Origin: Flagellimonas pelagia
GTDB taxonomy: Bacteria > Bacteroidota > Bacteroidia > Flavobacteriales > Flavobacteriaceae
Assembly (NCBI RefSeq): GCF_003584135.1
Contig: NZ_QXFI01000025.1
Location: 207,803-271,802 of the forward strand
Direction of reading: 5' to 3'
Length of the DNA stretch: 64,000 nt
Shown one piece after another: positions 16,409 to 24,277 of the stretch (position 1 is the first letter of the stretch; each line of letters opens with the position of its first letter). Under the pieces are notes generated by a model. The model did no database searches. It worked only from the letters and a program-made list of their open reading frames with translations, and was not told the DNA's origin. A program made the translations under genes and the position numbers.

Positions 16409-18592
16409 TCATTCCCTTTTACCAATCAACGAAAAGTCGAGGTGTCTTTTCAACAAATCGGTATCCTTCACCATAACATACACCTCGTCTCCCAACTGGT
16501 ACATGCGCTTGGTCCGTTCCCCGATAATGGCATATTGGCGTTCATCAAAAATGTAATAATCATCCCGAATATCCCGAATCCTTACCATTCCCTCACATTT
16601 GTTTTCAATGATTTCCACATAAATGCCCCATTCGGTCACTCCGGAAATCACACCCAAAAACTCTTGATCCTTATGGTCCTGCATAAACTTAATCTGCATG
16701 TATTTTACAGAATCACGTTCCGCGTTGGCTGCCAACAGTTCCATATCGGAGGAATGCTTGCATTTTTCTTCATAAATCACGGCCTTGGGTTGCTGGCCAC
16801 CATCCAAATAATGCTGCAGTAATCGGTGCACCATCACGTCCGGATACCTTCTGATGGGCGAAGTAAAATGCGTGTAATAATCAAAGCCCAGACCATAATG
16901 GCCAATGTTTTCCGTAGTATAAATCGCTTTGCTCATACTGCGGATGGCCAAGGTATCCACCAAGTTTTGTTCTTTTTTGCCCTTAACATCTTCCAATAAC
17001 TGGTTCAGGGACTTGTTGATGCTCTTTCTATCCTTCAGGTTGATACTATGTCCGAATCTGGAAATAACGCCGTTCAAGGCCATCAATTTTTCCTCATCCG
17101 GCTTGTCATGCACACGATAGACAAAGGTTTTTTTCTGCTTCCCGATAAACTCCGCCACCTTTCTATTCGCCAAGAGCATAAATTCCTCTATCAACTTATT
17201 GGCATCCTTGGCTTCTTTGAAATACACACTTTCAGGCTCGCCGTTTTCGGAGAGGTTGAATTTTACCTCGATTTTATCAAAAGAAATGGCCCCTGCATCC
17301 ATACGTGCCTTGCGCATAATCTTGGCCAATCTATCAAAAGTGAGAATGGCATCAACGATTTCATCCGAAACTGAATACACATTGCCCCGGATGGAAATTT
17401 CTTCTGGAATCTGTGAACCACCAGTTTCTATGATATGTTGGGCTTCCTCATAAGCAAACCGCTCATTGGAATTGATAACGGTCCGTCCAAACCATTGGTC
17501 CACCACTTTGCCCTTTTCATCCATTTCAAAAACAGCGGAAAATGTATATTTTTCTTCGTTTGGCCTTAAAGAACAAGCCAAATTGGACAATACCTCGGGC
17601 AACATCGGAACCACGCGATCCACTAAATATACCGAAGTGGCCCTTTCATAGGCTTCATCTTCCAGGACCGTACCCAATTCTACATAATGGGAAACATCCG
17701 CAATGTGGATACCTATTTCGTAATGGCCATTTTCCATTTTCTGAAAGGAAAGCGCATCATCAAAATCCTTGGCATCCTTGGGATCTATGGTAAAGGTGAG
17801 CACCTCACGCATATCCCTTCGTTTGGCAATTTCAGATGCCTTGATGGAAGTATCCAATGTCTTCGCAAACTGTTCCACTTCATAAGGGAACCCATACGGA
17901 AGCCCGTATTCCGCTAAAATGGCATGGATTTCTGTATTGTGTTCTCCTGGTTTGCCCAATACTTCCACTATTTCCCCATAGGGAGACTCTGCATCATCCG
18001 GCCAATCGCCAAGGTTTACCAACACCTTATCCCCGTCTTCGGCTTTCTTGAGCTTTTCCAGGGGAATAAAAATATCCGTATACATCCGGGAATCTGTAGG
18101 TCTTACAAAAGCAAAGCGCTTTTGTTTGTCCACAATGCCCACATAGGAACTCTTTTTCCGTTCCAAAACCTTGGATATTTCCCCCTCCGGCTTTTTACCT
18201 TTTCGACTGGGTTTTAGGAACACTTCCACGGTATCACCATGGAAAGCTTTGTTCAATCTATTGTTGGGAATAAAGATGTCCTGATCCAATTCATCCACAA
18301 TTACATAGGCATTACCGCTGGAGGTCAAATCTACCTTGCCCGTAAAATATGTATGCAAGGTCGGTTTCTTTTGATACTTGCCTCGCTCCACTTCCGCAAT
18401 ACGGTCCGAAGCTTTCAGCTGGCCCAAACGTTTGATCAGTTCGTTCCTATCCTGCGTATCTGTAATCCCTAATTTAGATGCTATTTGCTTGTAATTGAAG
18501 CTCTTGGATGGTTCTTTTTCCAGAACCGTAAAAATGCCTTTCGTTATCTCATTCTTCCTCTGACCTTTGGCCCTCTTCTTTTTCTTTGACAT
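16409..18592 (-). CDS. rnr: Ribonuclease R (VacB/RNase II family 3'-5' exoribonuclease)
   Basis: 727 residues, the normal RNase R length. A basic N terminus (SKKKKRAKGQRKN) precedes a winged-helix-like region, cold-shock-type OB domains (ARKKP-like YFTGKVDLTSSGNAYV; FIPNNRLNKAFHGD), the catalytic RNB domain with the acidic cluster TIDPKDAKDFDDALS near residue 275 and a C-terminal S1 domain (GVISGVTEWGIYVEIIEN). The enzyme processively degrades structured RNA, including rRNA and mRNA fragments, in the cytoplasm. A 21-base-spaced promoter lies directly upstream on the minus strand. It is divergent from rpiB across a 593 bp gap. The function call is secure from the catalytic motif and domain order. 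Confidence 0.95.
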   Translation of the reverse strand: MSKKKKRAKGQRKNEITKGIFTVLEKEPSKSFNYKQIASKLGITDTQDRNELIKRLGQLKASDRIAEVERGKYQKKPTLHTYFTGKVDLTSSGNAYVIVDELDQDIFIPNNRLNKAFHGDTVEVFLKPSRKGKKPEGEISKVLERKKSSYVGIVDKQKRFAFVRPTDSRMYTDIFIPLEKLKKAEDGDKVLVNLGDWPDDAESPYGEIVEVLGKPGEHNTEIHAILAEYGLPYGFPYEVEQFAKTLDTSIKASEIAKRRDMREVLTFTIDPKDAKDFDDALSFQKMENGHYEIGIHIADVSHYVELGTVLEDEAYERATSVYLVDRVVPMLPEVLSNLACSLRPNEEKYTFSAVFEMDEKGKVVDQWFGRTVINSNERFAYEEAQHIIETGGSQIPEEISIRGNVYSVSDEIVDAILTFDRLAKIMRKARMDAGAISFDKIEVKFNLSENGEPESVYFKEAKDANKLIEEFMLLANRKVAEFIGKQKKTFVYRVHDKPDEEKLMALNGVISRFGHSINLKDRKSINKSLNQLLEDVKGKKEQNLVDTLAIRSMSKAIYTTENIGHYGLGFDYYTHFTSPIRRYPDVMVHRLLQHYLDGGQQPKAVIYEEKCKHSSDMELLAANAERDSVKYMQIKFMQDHKDQEFLGVISGVTEWGIYVEIIENKCEGMVRIRDIRDDYYIFDERQYAIIGERTKRMYQLGDEVYVMVKDTDLLKRHLDFSLIGKRE

Positions 18593-18610
18593 TTACGTCC
18601 TTATTTTTTT

Positions 18611-18642
18611 GAAAAATACGAATTATAATTCTTGGCCCACAA
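18611..18642 (-). promoter_or_regulatory. Promoter of rnr (TTG-N21-TATTTTTC)
   Basis: On the minus strand TTG (18642-18640) is followed after 21 bases by TATTTTTC (18618-18611), one base from the TAnnTTTG consensus. It lies 18 bases before the rnr start. Confidence 0.5.
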
Positions 18643-18948
18643 GGATTGATACAGGAATCACAAACAATACGTTCTTATCAACAATTATCAATAGTATCTT
18701 TTTTCTTCTTTCTTTAAATTTTAAAAAATGATGATGATGATGTATTGTTGAAATGTGGAATAAAATTTTGAACCAAATATTGCTTTGAACAGTGAAAAAA
18801 TTTTGTTCACAATTTTTCAGACCTAAAGAAATATAAGAATCAAGCCTTTAGAAATGTTATCCACGATTTTTGATAACCGTTTTCAACATCAATTTATTGA
18901 AAAGTAAATGTATCCTTAATGTTAATTAGAGGGATAAAATGTTTCATA

Positions 18949-19105
18949 TAGGTTGATTAATTTTTAATGGAATATCGGCTCAACATTAAGAATTTATTTT
19001 AAGTGATCCATTTTTTGTAAAATCAAAATTTAGTTACTGATATTTTTCTTTAAAAAATGAACAAAAAAGGCAGATTGTTAATAGGTTGTTTTTTAATGGA
19101 ATATC
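18949..19105 (+). repeat. Split direct repeat in rnr-rpiB gap
   Basis: ATAGGTTG plus TTTTTAATGGAATATC occurs at 18949-18956/18962-18977 and again at 19081-19088/19090-19105, differing mainly by a few bases between the two halves. The copies start 132 bases apart. The purpose is unknown; protein binding sites are possible. Confidence 0.6.
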
Positions 19106-19151
19106 AACTTTTGGTGATTTTTATGAACACCCTCACATAAGAAAGATATTG

Positions 19152-19159
19152 TACCTTTG
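19152..19159 (+). promoter_or_regulatory. Possible -7 element of rpiB
   Basis: TACCTTTG matches TAnnTTTG and is 26 bases before the rpiB ATG. No TTG occurs at the expected distance upstream, so the promoter call is weak. Confidence 0.35.
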
Positions 19160-19185
19160 TTAGGTATCCTCAAAATACTAAAACC

Positions 19186-19617
19186 ATGAAAATTTCTATA
19201 GGAAATGACCACGCCGGAACTGATTATAAACTGGCCATAGTGGGGCTTTTAAAATCAAAGGGAATAGAGGTAATCAACTACGGTACCGATGGTACCGATA
19301 GTGTGGATTATCCTGATTTTACCCATCCCGTTGCTACTGATGTGGAAGAAGGTAGGGTAGATTATGGTATCGTAATCTGTGGAAGCGGTAACGGTGCCAC
19401 CATGACCATCAACAAACATCAAAAAGTAAGGGGAGCTCTTTGTTGGACCAAGGAAATTACCCAATTGGCACGGGAACATAATGATGCCAATATTTTGAGT
19501 CTTCCTGCGCGTTTTATTGCATTGCCACAGGCATTGGACATGGTGGAAACTTTCTTGAACACCGAATTTGCTGGCGGCAGACATGAACGTAGGATAGAGA
19601 AAATTCCCTGCAGTTAA
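19186..19617 (+). CDS. rpiB: RpiB/LacA/LacB family sugar-phosphate isomerase (ribose-5-phosphate isomerase B)
   Basis: The 143-residue protein has the RpiB landmarks: N-terminal ISIGNDHAGTDYKLAI, the DSVDYPDFTHPVA segment, the catalytic-cysteine loop VICGSGNGATMTINKH near residue 65-75, RGALCW and NDANILSLPARFI. RpiB interconverts ribose-5-phosphate and ribulose-5-phosphate in the pentose phosphate pathway. The loop GSGNGATM differs from the commoner GTGIGMSI, so a related aldose or ketose phosphate substrate cannot be excluded. It starts a plus-strand cluster in which the CDF transporter begins six bases after its stop. Confidence 0.88.
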   Translation: MKISIGNDHAGTDYKLAIVGLLKSKGIEVINYGTDGTDSVDYPDFTHPVATDVEEGRVDYGIVICGSGNGATMTINKHQKVRGALCWTKEITQLAREHNDANILSLPARFIALPQALDMVETFLNTEFAGGRHERRIEKIPCS

Positions 19618-19623
19618 AAAACT

Positions 19624-20547
19624 ATGGCACACCACCATCATCACAATCATAGCCATTCACATGCCCATCCCGATTTAAAGGGTAGGAACCTGCTTATTTC
19701 CATCTTTTTGAACATCGCCATTACGGTGTCGCAAATTGTGGGCGGACTTATTTCAGGTAGTTTGGCTTTATTGTCGGATGCCTTGCACAATTTTAGTGAT
19801 GTACTCTCCTTGGTCATCAGTTATGCGGCTACCAAACTGGGGAAAAAGAAAGCCTGCAAAGAGAAGACATTTGGTTATAAACGAGCCGAGATCATGGCCG
19901 CTTTCGTGAATGCCGCGACTTTGGTGGTGGTGGCCATCATTTTGATGAAGGAAGCCGTGGAACGACTCTTTCAACCACAACCTATCGAATCCAATCTGGT
20001 CATCTGGCTTTCCTTGATTGCCATTGCCGGTAACGGTTTCAGTGTGCTGTTATTAAAAAAGGATTCCGAGCACAATATGAACATGAAATCGGCGTATCTG
20101 CATTTATTGACCGATATGATGGCTTCGGTAGCGGTATTGGTCGGTGGTATTTTGATGAAGTTCTATCAAATTTATTGGGTAGATGCCGTGTTGACCATGG
20201 CCATTGGCGTTTATCTGATTTATATGGGGTATGATCTGTTGAAGGAATCCACCAAAGTATTAATGCTCTTTACCCCCAAGACCATCATCATCCAAGATTT
20301 GGTGGAATCAATCTGTACCATAGACCGAGTGAAGAATGTGCACCACGTTCATATATGGCAACTCAATGAAGATGAGGTACATATGGAAGCCCATATTGAT
20401 TTTGTGGAAGACATCAAACTTTCGCAGTTCGATGCTATTTTGGAGGAAATCGAAGAACATCTGTACCACAAGCACGGCATCAACCATGTCAACATTCAGC
20501 CAGAATTTGATAAGTGCGATTCCAAGAGCGTAATTGTGCAGGATTGA
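19624..20547 (+). CDS. Cation diffusion facilitator family transporter (CzcD/ZitB-like)
   Basis: A 307-residue inner-membrane protein beginning with a histidine-rich tail (AHHHHHNHSHSHAHPD), a common metal-binding feature of zinc CDF exporters. About six transmembrane segments follow, with the metal-site motifs SDALHNFSDVLS in helix 2 and HLLTDMMASVAV in helix 5, then a cytoplasmic C-terminal domain with HHVHIWQLNEDEVHMEAHI. By family it exports Zn2+ (or Co2+, Cd2+) in exchange for protons. The H-x-x-x-D type sites fit zinc preference. It is close to rpiB upstream and overlaps the next gene by one base (TGATG), implying translational coupling. Confidence 0.92.
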   Translation: MAHHHHHNHSHSHAHPDLKGRNLLISIFLNIAITVSQIVGGLISGSLALLSDALHNFSDVLSLVISYAATKLGKKKACKEKTFGYKRAEIMAAFVNAATLVVVAIILMKEAVERLFQPQPIESNLVIWLSLIAIAGNGFSVLLLKKDSEHNMNMKSAYLHLLTDMMASVAVLVGGILMKFYQIYWVDAVLTMAIGVYLIYMGYDLLKESTKVLMLFTPKTIIIQDLVESICTIDRVKNVHHVHIWQLNEDEVHMEAHIDFVEDIKLSQFDAILEEIEEHLYHKHGINHVNIQPEFDKCDSKSVIVQD

Positions 20548-20987
20548 TGGAGATCAGCGTAAAGACTTTTGATGAACTTTCCAATACGGAGCTGTACCAA
20601 TTGTTAAGGCTCCGCAGCGAGATTTTTGTGGTGGAACAGGATTGTGTATACCTGGATTTGGATAACAAAGATCAAAAAGCCCTTCATGTTGTGGGCACCA
20701 AAAATGGCCAAGTAGTGGCCTATACCCGAATTTTTCAACCCGGGGATTATTTTAAAAACGCCAGTATTGGCAGGGTAGTAGTGGCTCAGGACCAGCGCAA
20801 GTTTGGGTACGGCAAACTTATCATGGAAGCTTCCATTTCGGCTATTGAAGAAAAGTTTCCGAATACTTCCATAGAAATTTCGGCCCAATCCTATCTATTA
20901 AAATTTTATTCCGATTTGGGGTTTACAGCTTTTGGCGAGGAATATTTGGAAGACGGTATTCCGCATACCAGAATGTTGAAAAAGTGA
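20547..20987 (+). CDS. GNAT family N-acetyltransferase (ElaA-like)
   Basis: The start is placed at the ATG at 20547, which overlaps the CDF stop codon as TGATG, giving 146 residues; an in-frame extension upstream is inside the CDF gene. The N-terminal LYQLLRLRSEIFVVEQDC matches the ElaA group, followed by ARTRIF-like AYTRIFQPG, the acetyl-CoA binding strand and loop SIGRVVVAQDQRKFGYGKL (a variant of Q/R-x-x-G-x-G/A) and a C-terminal FYSDLGFTAFGEEYLEDGIPH. It should transfer an acetyl group to an unknown amine. Its stop codon abuts the stop of the convergent downstream gene with no gap. Confidence 0.85.
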   Translation: MEISVKTFDELSNTELYQLLRLRSEIFVVEQDCVYLDLDNKDQKALHVVGTKNGQVVAYTRIFQPGDYFKNASIGRVVVAQDQRKFGYGKLIMEASISAIEEKFPNTSIEISAQSYLLKFYSDLGFTAFGEEYLEDGIPHTRMLKK

Positions 20988-21596
20988 TTATACCAATCGC
21001 TTTGCCATGCCAATTTTCTCCAAAAATTCAAGTTTTAAGATAAGGTTGATGGGTTTTTCAGCCTTGTTTTGGGTAGAAAAGAACAGATAACCTTCCTTTT
21101 TGGGATGGAGTTCCTTCAATTCCATTTTTCCATGAATCTCTTTATGCACCAAGGAAATCTCTTTCAAAAATTTTTGGGTAAGCCCCTTCTGGGATAAATG
21201 CGCAATCAATTTTTCCCGGTTCACAAAAGTGATGTTGCACGAAGTGAACGTGTCTTCCTCATCAGAAAAAATGCTGGTTACCAAGGCATAAAAATGAGTC
21301 TTTTTGGAATGATCAAGGAACCAACCTTCCTTTATTTTTCCATTTTTCCGATAAAACAATTCAAAGGCAAAAGTGGGCAAAGATTCGTTCACATAATCCA
21401 ACTGGGCCTTTTCATCCACGTAGTATTTTGTGTTGTTCTTAAGATCGGTTAAAATAAGATCTACGCCCGCTTTTTGTAATCTCAGGTCGGAAATACGCTC
21501 AAAACCATAGTGTTTCAAGCGATTTTTGTAATAGTGATCCAGTAAGGGGGTTAATTTTTTTTCTTTGGATAAGTCTGCTTTAAAATGACTCTTCAA
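20988..21596 (-). CDS. Probable PD-(D/E)xK restriction endonuclease partner of the adjacent C5-methyltransferase
   Basis: A 202-residue cytoplasmic protein without a recognised name. Residues 44-65 (AGVDLILTD ... YYVDEKAQLDY) fit a PD-(D/E)xK nuclease core: D46 and the D61-x-K63 pair after a hydrophobic strand. The start is TTG at 21596, inside the end of the methyltransferase gene (17-base overlap), because no upstream-compatible ATG exists; this implies translational coupling. A small gene tied to a cytosine-5 methyltransferase with a nuclease-like motif is best explained as the restriction partner of a type II system. That is inference from motif and position, not from recognised homology. 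Confidence 0.6.
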   Translation of the reverse strand: MKSHFKADLSKEKKLTPLLDHYYKNRLKHYGFERISDLRLQKAGVDLILTDLKNNTKYYVDEKAQLDYVNESLPTFAFELFYRKNGKIKEGWFLDHSKKTHFYALVTSIFSDEEDTFTSCNITFVNREKLIAHLSQKGLTQKFLKEISLVHKEIHGKMELKELHPKKEGYLFFSTQNKAEKPINLILKLEFLEKIGMAKRLV

Positions 21597-22821
21597 TTTG
21601 GGATAGTTTCCGGAACAAGGTGGAACCTATCCGCTCCACAATACCCACCACCAAGGCATTTCCCATAAAAAATGCGCGTTTGGCGTCTGGGATTCCCTCC
21701 AATAGGGTGTGATTGTCCGGAAACATGTTCAACCGTTCCAATTCAATAGGTGTAAGTCTTCGGAGTCCCTTGGAGGTCTGGACTACGTGTTTGAACCGGG
21801 AAGGCGATTTGCCGCCCTCACCGGTTATGATGGTTCTGGAAGGTTGATCAAGCGCATCGGGAAACACCATGCTCCCCTCGCTATAATGGTACTCAAAACC
21901 AGCAACGGTCTTGCGAATTTCTTTTTTGGCCCCTTTTAGATATGCCCATTTTTCTAACTCGGTGTCGTCAATGAACAGTTCTGGGTCGATGTTATCCTTT
22001 TCCAAAATATCGGAAAGCAATGTTCTTGCACCGTCGTACGATGGAATGGTTTTGAAGGTAGTAACGTTACCATCTACACAAACACCTGTATTTTGAAAGG
22101 GAGAAAGCCCCTTTTTATCATTGAAATGTTCCGAAATGGAAACCAGATTCTTATCGAGAGTAAAGTGTTGAAGGTTTTCAGTCGTTTCTCCTACGGGGAA
22201 AGTGGTTGCAATGGTTCCTTTTTTCAAAAGCCAATCTTTTGATCCTGTTTTTTGGATGCTTTTGAACAATTGGGTAGACTTGTGGTACGCCAGAAAAAAA
22301 ACGCGCCTTCGGCGCTGAGGCATTCCATACTCGGCCGCATTAATCACGCGCCATTCCACAGCATAGCCCAAATCCGACAAGCTGCGGAGCATAATTGCAA
22401 AATCTCGCCCCCGTTGGTTGGATGGGGATTTTAACAGGCGATCTACATTTTCCAAAAAGAGATATTTGGGCTTGTTCTTTTTTTCGGTAAGAATACGGTG
22501 AATGGACCACCAAAGCACCCCCTTTTTACCCAAAAGCCCTTTGGAATTTTTAAGGCTGGTGGCCACAGAATAATCCTGACAAGGAAAACCACCCACTAAA
22601 ATATCGTGGTCGGGTATTTCTTTGGTCGGGACTTCTTCAATATTGTTGTTGGAGTGGTTGTCGGAACCAAATCGGGCCTCATACACCAAAGAGGCATGCT
22701 GCGTTTTGGTGGAAGGTTCCCATTGGTTGCTCCACACTACTTTGTAGTGATTCGTACTTTCAAGTCCCAAACGGAAACCACCGACACCGGCAAAAAGTTC
22801 GCACACCTTTAGTTTTTGCAT
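21580..22821 (-). CDS. dcm: DNA cytosine-5 methyltransferase (Dcm family)
   Basis: 413 residues from the ATG at 22821 (a TTG six bases earlier is possible). All main C5-methyltransferase motifs are visible in order: I (LFAGVGGFRLGLE), IV with the catalytic cysteine (GGFPCQDYSVA, near residue 80), VI (ENVDRLL), VIII (RRRRVFFLAYH) and X (GNALVVGIVERIG) at the C terminus. The 200 residues between VIII and X form the target-recognition region. It transfers a methyl group from SAM to cytosine in a specific DNA site. A TATTTTTG element three bases before the ATG would give a nearly leaderless mRNA. The downstream overlapping gene is a likely nuclease, so this is probably a type II modification enzyme. 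Confidence 0.92.
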   Translation of the reverse strand: MQKLKVCELFAGVGGFRLGLESTNHYKVVWSNQWEPSTKTQHASLVYEARFGSDNHSNNNIEEVPTKEIPDHDILVGGFPCQDYSVATSLKNSKGLLGKKGVLWWSIHRILTEKKNKPKYLFLENVDRLLKSPSNQRGRDFAIMLRSLSDLGYAVEWRVINAAEYGMPQRRRRVFFLAYHKSTQLFKSIQKTGSKDWLLKKGTIATTFPVGETTENLQHFTLDKNLVSISEHFNDKKGLSPFQNTGVCVDGNVTTFKTIPSYDGARTLLSDILEKDNIDPELFIDDTELEKWAYLKGAKKEIRKTVAGFEYHYSEGSMVFPDALDQPSRTIITGEGGKSPSRFKHVVQTSKGLRRLTPIELERLNMFPDNHTLLEGIPDAKRAFFMGNALVVGIVERIGSTLFRKLSQIEESF

Positions 22822-22824
22822 GCC

Positions 22825-22832
22825 CAAAAATA
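22825..22832 (-). promoter_or_regulatory. Possible -7 element of the dcm operon
   Basis: TATTTTTG on the minus strand lies three bases before the ATG at 22821. No TTG is present at normal spacing, so it is a weak call; if real, the mRNA would have almost no leader. Confidence 0.35.
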
Positions 22833-22887
22833 GGATTAATCTTTCTTTTTTAAGTGGTCTTTGCTCTTGTCGTCATCGGGGTATGCC

Positions 22888-23844
22888 CTATCCAAAAATG
22901 TAATGGCAAAACAGGCCTATAAGAGTGCTCGAAAAAAGGAACATCACAATATGAAAAACAGTGTTCGTGTATTTGGAAATGTCAGGGGATTCCAAGTTTT
23001 CGGTTAATCTGGAAACAAAAGGATTTTTGGGCAGATACATGATTTCCAGTTTATCCATTTCTACAAGTGAAACCTTTTCCAAATCTTCAGAAGTTTTGTC
23101 CACACCGTCAAAAACTTGTCCTCTTTCATCGGTAAAGACATAATTAACCTGAACGATGCAGCGGCCTTGTATTTTGGTGCCGGTATTTTTGTGTCCTTTT
23201 ATTTGGGCCATGGTCCCTTTTCCATGATAAAGCAGATCCCAGTTTTGTGAACGGGTTCTTCCCGTTTCCATCAATCCAATTTTTTTTAACAGAAAGTGTA
23301 GAAATATTGCCACTCCCAGCAAAACGAGGAATATCTCCAGCATCTCGGATTTTTTTAAAACGCTTTCATAAAAATCAGGGCTTTCCCAAATCCTTTTGAG
23401 TGTTTCTCCCATCAAGATGTAGCACCCGGTTACGTAAACAATGATTTTTAAACAGCAGAGCAACACCACGGCAAAGGAAATGCCGCATGCTCCCAAAGCA
23501 AGAAAAACAGGATCCCGTGGTCTTTTTGCCGTGTTCAACCCGATGGGGATTTTATCATCGGGATGGAACCTGTTTAAAAGCGGTTTACTGTCCCATACCC
23601 GGATTTTCCTTTGAATGGGATATCCTGAAAAATTTTCAAAGACGAGAAGGAGCTCCAAAAGGGGTCGTTTTCCTTTTTTTATAGTGTTGATAGATAAGAT
23701 GGTGGCTTCTTTTGGGACAATAGTGCCATTTTTTTGGCTTTTCCAAATGCAAAAGGACCGACAAAAGCAGTTACACATCAATTTATAAAGCCAGAACAGA
23801 AGGATGATGCCAACCAAGAGGAGGGTGACGAGGGTGTAGGTCAT
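22888..23844 (-). CDS. Hypothetical membrane protein, DUF3592-like
   Basis: 318 residues with four likely transmembrane segments: at the N terminus (TLVTLLLVGIILLFWLY), near residues 115-140 (FLALGACGISFAVVLLCC), near 168-185 (MLEIFLVLLGVAIFLHFLL) and at the C terminus (TVFHIVMFLFSSTLIGLF). Two soluble segments each end in a short strand-rich stretch typical of DUF3592-like proteins: one with IQRKIRVWDSKPLL and one with VQVNYVFTDERGQVFDG ... KLEIMYLPKNPFVSRL. This suggests a duplicated domain. No catalytic motif is visible and the function is unknown. It is separated from neighbours on both sides by modest gaps and appears to be a single gene. Confidence 0.6.
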   Translation of the reverse strand: MTYTLVTLLLVGIILLFWLYKLMCNCFCRSFCIWKSQKNGTIVPKEATILSINTIKKGKRPLLELLLVFENFSGYPIQRKIRVWDSKPLLNRFHPDDKIPIGLNTAKRPRDPVFLALGACGISFAVVLLCCLKIIVYVTGCYILMGETLKRIWESPDFYESVLKKSEMLEIFLVLLGVAIFLHFLLKKIGLMETGRTRSQNWDLLYHGKGTMAQIKGHKNTGTKIQGRCIVQVNYVFTDERGQVFDGVDKTSEDLEKVSLVEMDKLEIMYLPKNPFVSRLTENLESPDISKYTNTVFHIVMFLFSSTLIGLFCHYIFG

Positions 23845-23993
23845 TTGGGCGTTTTCGGTTAAAATACTAACCGGAAAAGTTTCCTAGGCCCAAAACTTGA
23901 CCGTTACGGAATATGGATTGACCAAAGGGCCGTATGGTTTGTTTTGGTCATAAAAGGTTTACTATGGAAAAGGAAATAGGGAAAGGGGGTTGT

Positions 23994-24275
23994 TTATTTG
24001 AACTTTGATTTTTTTAACTCATTCATCTGTTCAATCATTTTTTTTCTTCTAATCATTCTGTATAAAGCCAGAATCAGTAAGATGATTCCAACGAAAATAA
24101 CTTCAGACCCATTAGATAAGCTAGGTTGTGGAAATTTAGGATGGGTTACCGATACAGTACCCAAATACAAATAATGATATAGTCCATAAGAAAGTAAAAA
24201 GATTGCCATTACAACAATCGAAAAAGTCAAACGATCAAAATCTTTTTTTGTTTTTTCAATTCTTTTATCTGCCAT
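23994..24275 (-). CDS. Small two-helix membrane protein of unknown function
   Basis: 93 residues from the ATG at 24275 (a GTG sits directly before it). Two hydrophobic segments are visible, LTFSIVVMAIFLLSYGLYHY and EVIFVGIILLILALYRMI, with basic ends (RRKKMIEQMNELKKSKFK) that should be cytoplasmic. The start lies two bases beyond the stop of the S41 protease gene, so it is probably translated from the same mRNA. No family was recognised. Confidence 0.6.
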   Translation of the reverse strand: MADKRIEKTKKDFDRLTFSIVVMAIFLLSYGLYHYLYLGTVSVTHPKFPQPSLSNGSEVIFVGIILLILALYRMIRRKKMIEQMNELKKSKFK

Positions 24276-24277
24276 CA

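Larger units (their letters stand above)
18593..19185. other. 593 bp AT-rich intergenic region (candidate replication origin or regulatory region)
   Basis: No coding sequence is visible in this gap between divergent rnr and rpiB. It holds three sequences one base from the DnaA box TTATNCACA: TTATCAACA (18675), TTGTTCACA (18813) and TTATCCACG (18857-18865). It also holds a short GATGAT run near 18729 and a split direct repeat (18949-18977 and 19081-19105). AT-rich tracts surround them. The rnr promoter is at its left edge and a possible rpiB -7 element at its right. The origin idea is inference only; no dnaA gene is nearby. Confidence 0.35.

Noticed and set aside
18729..18742. GATGAT run as a meaningful repeat array
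   Set aside because: It is only a short simple repeat in AT-rich sequence, too short to support a function by itself.
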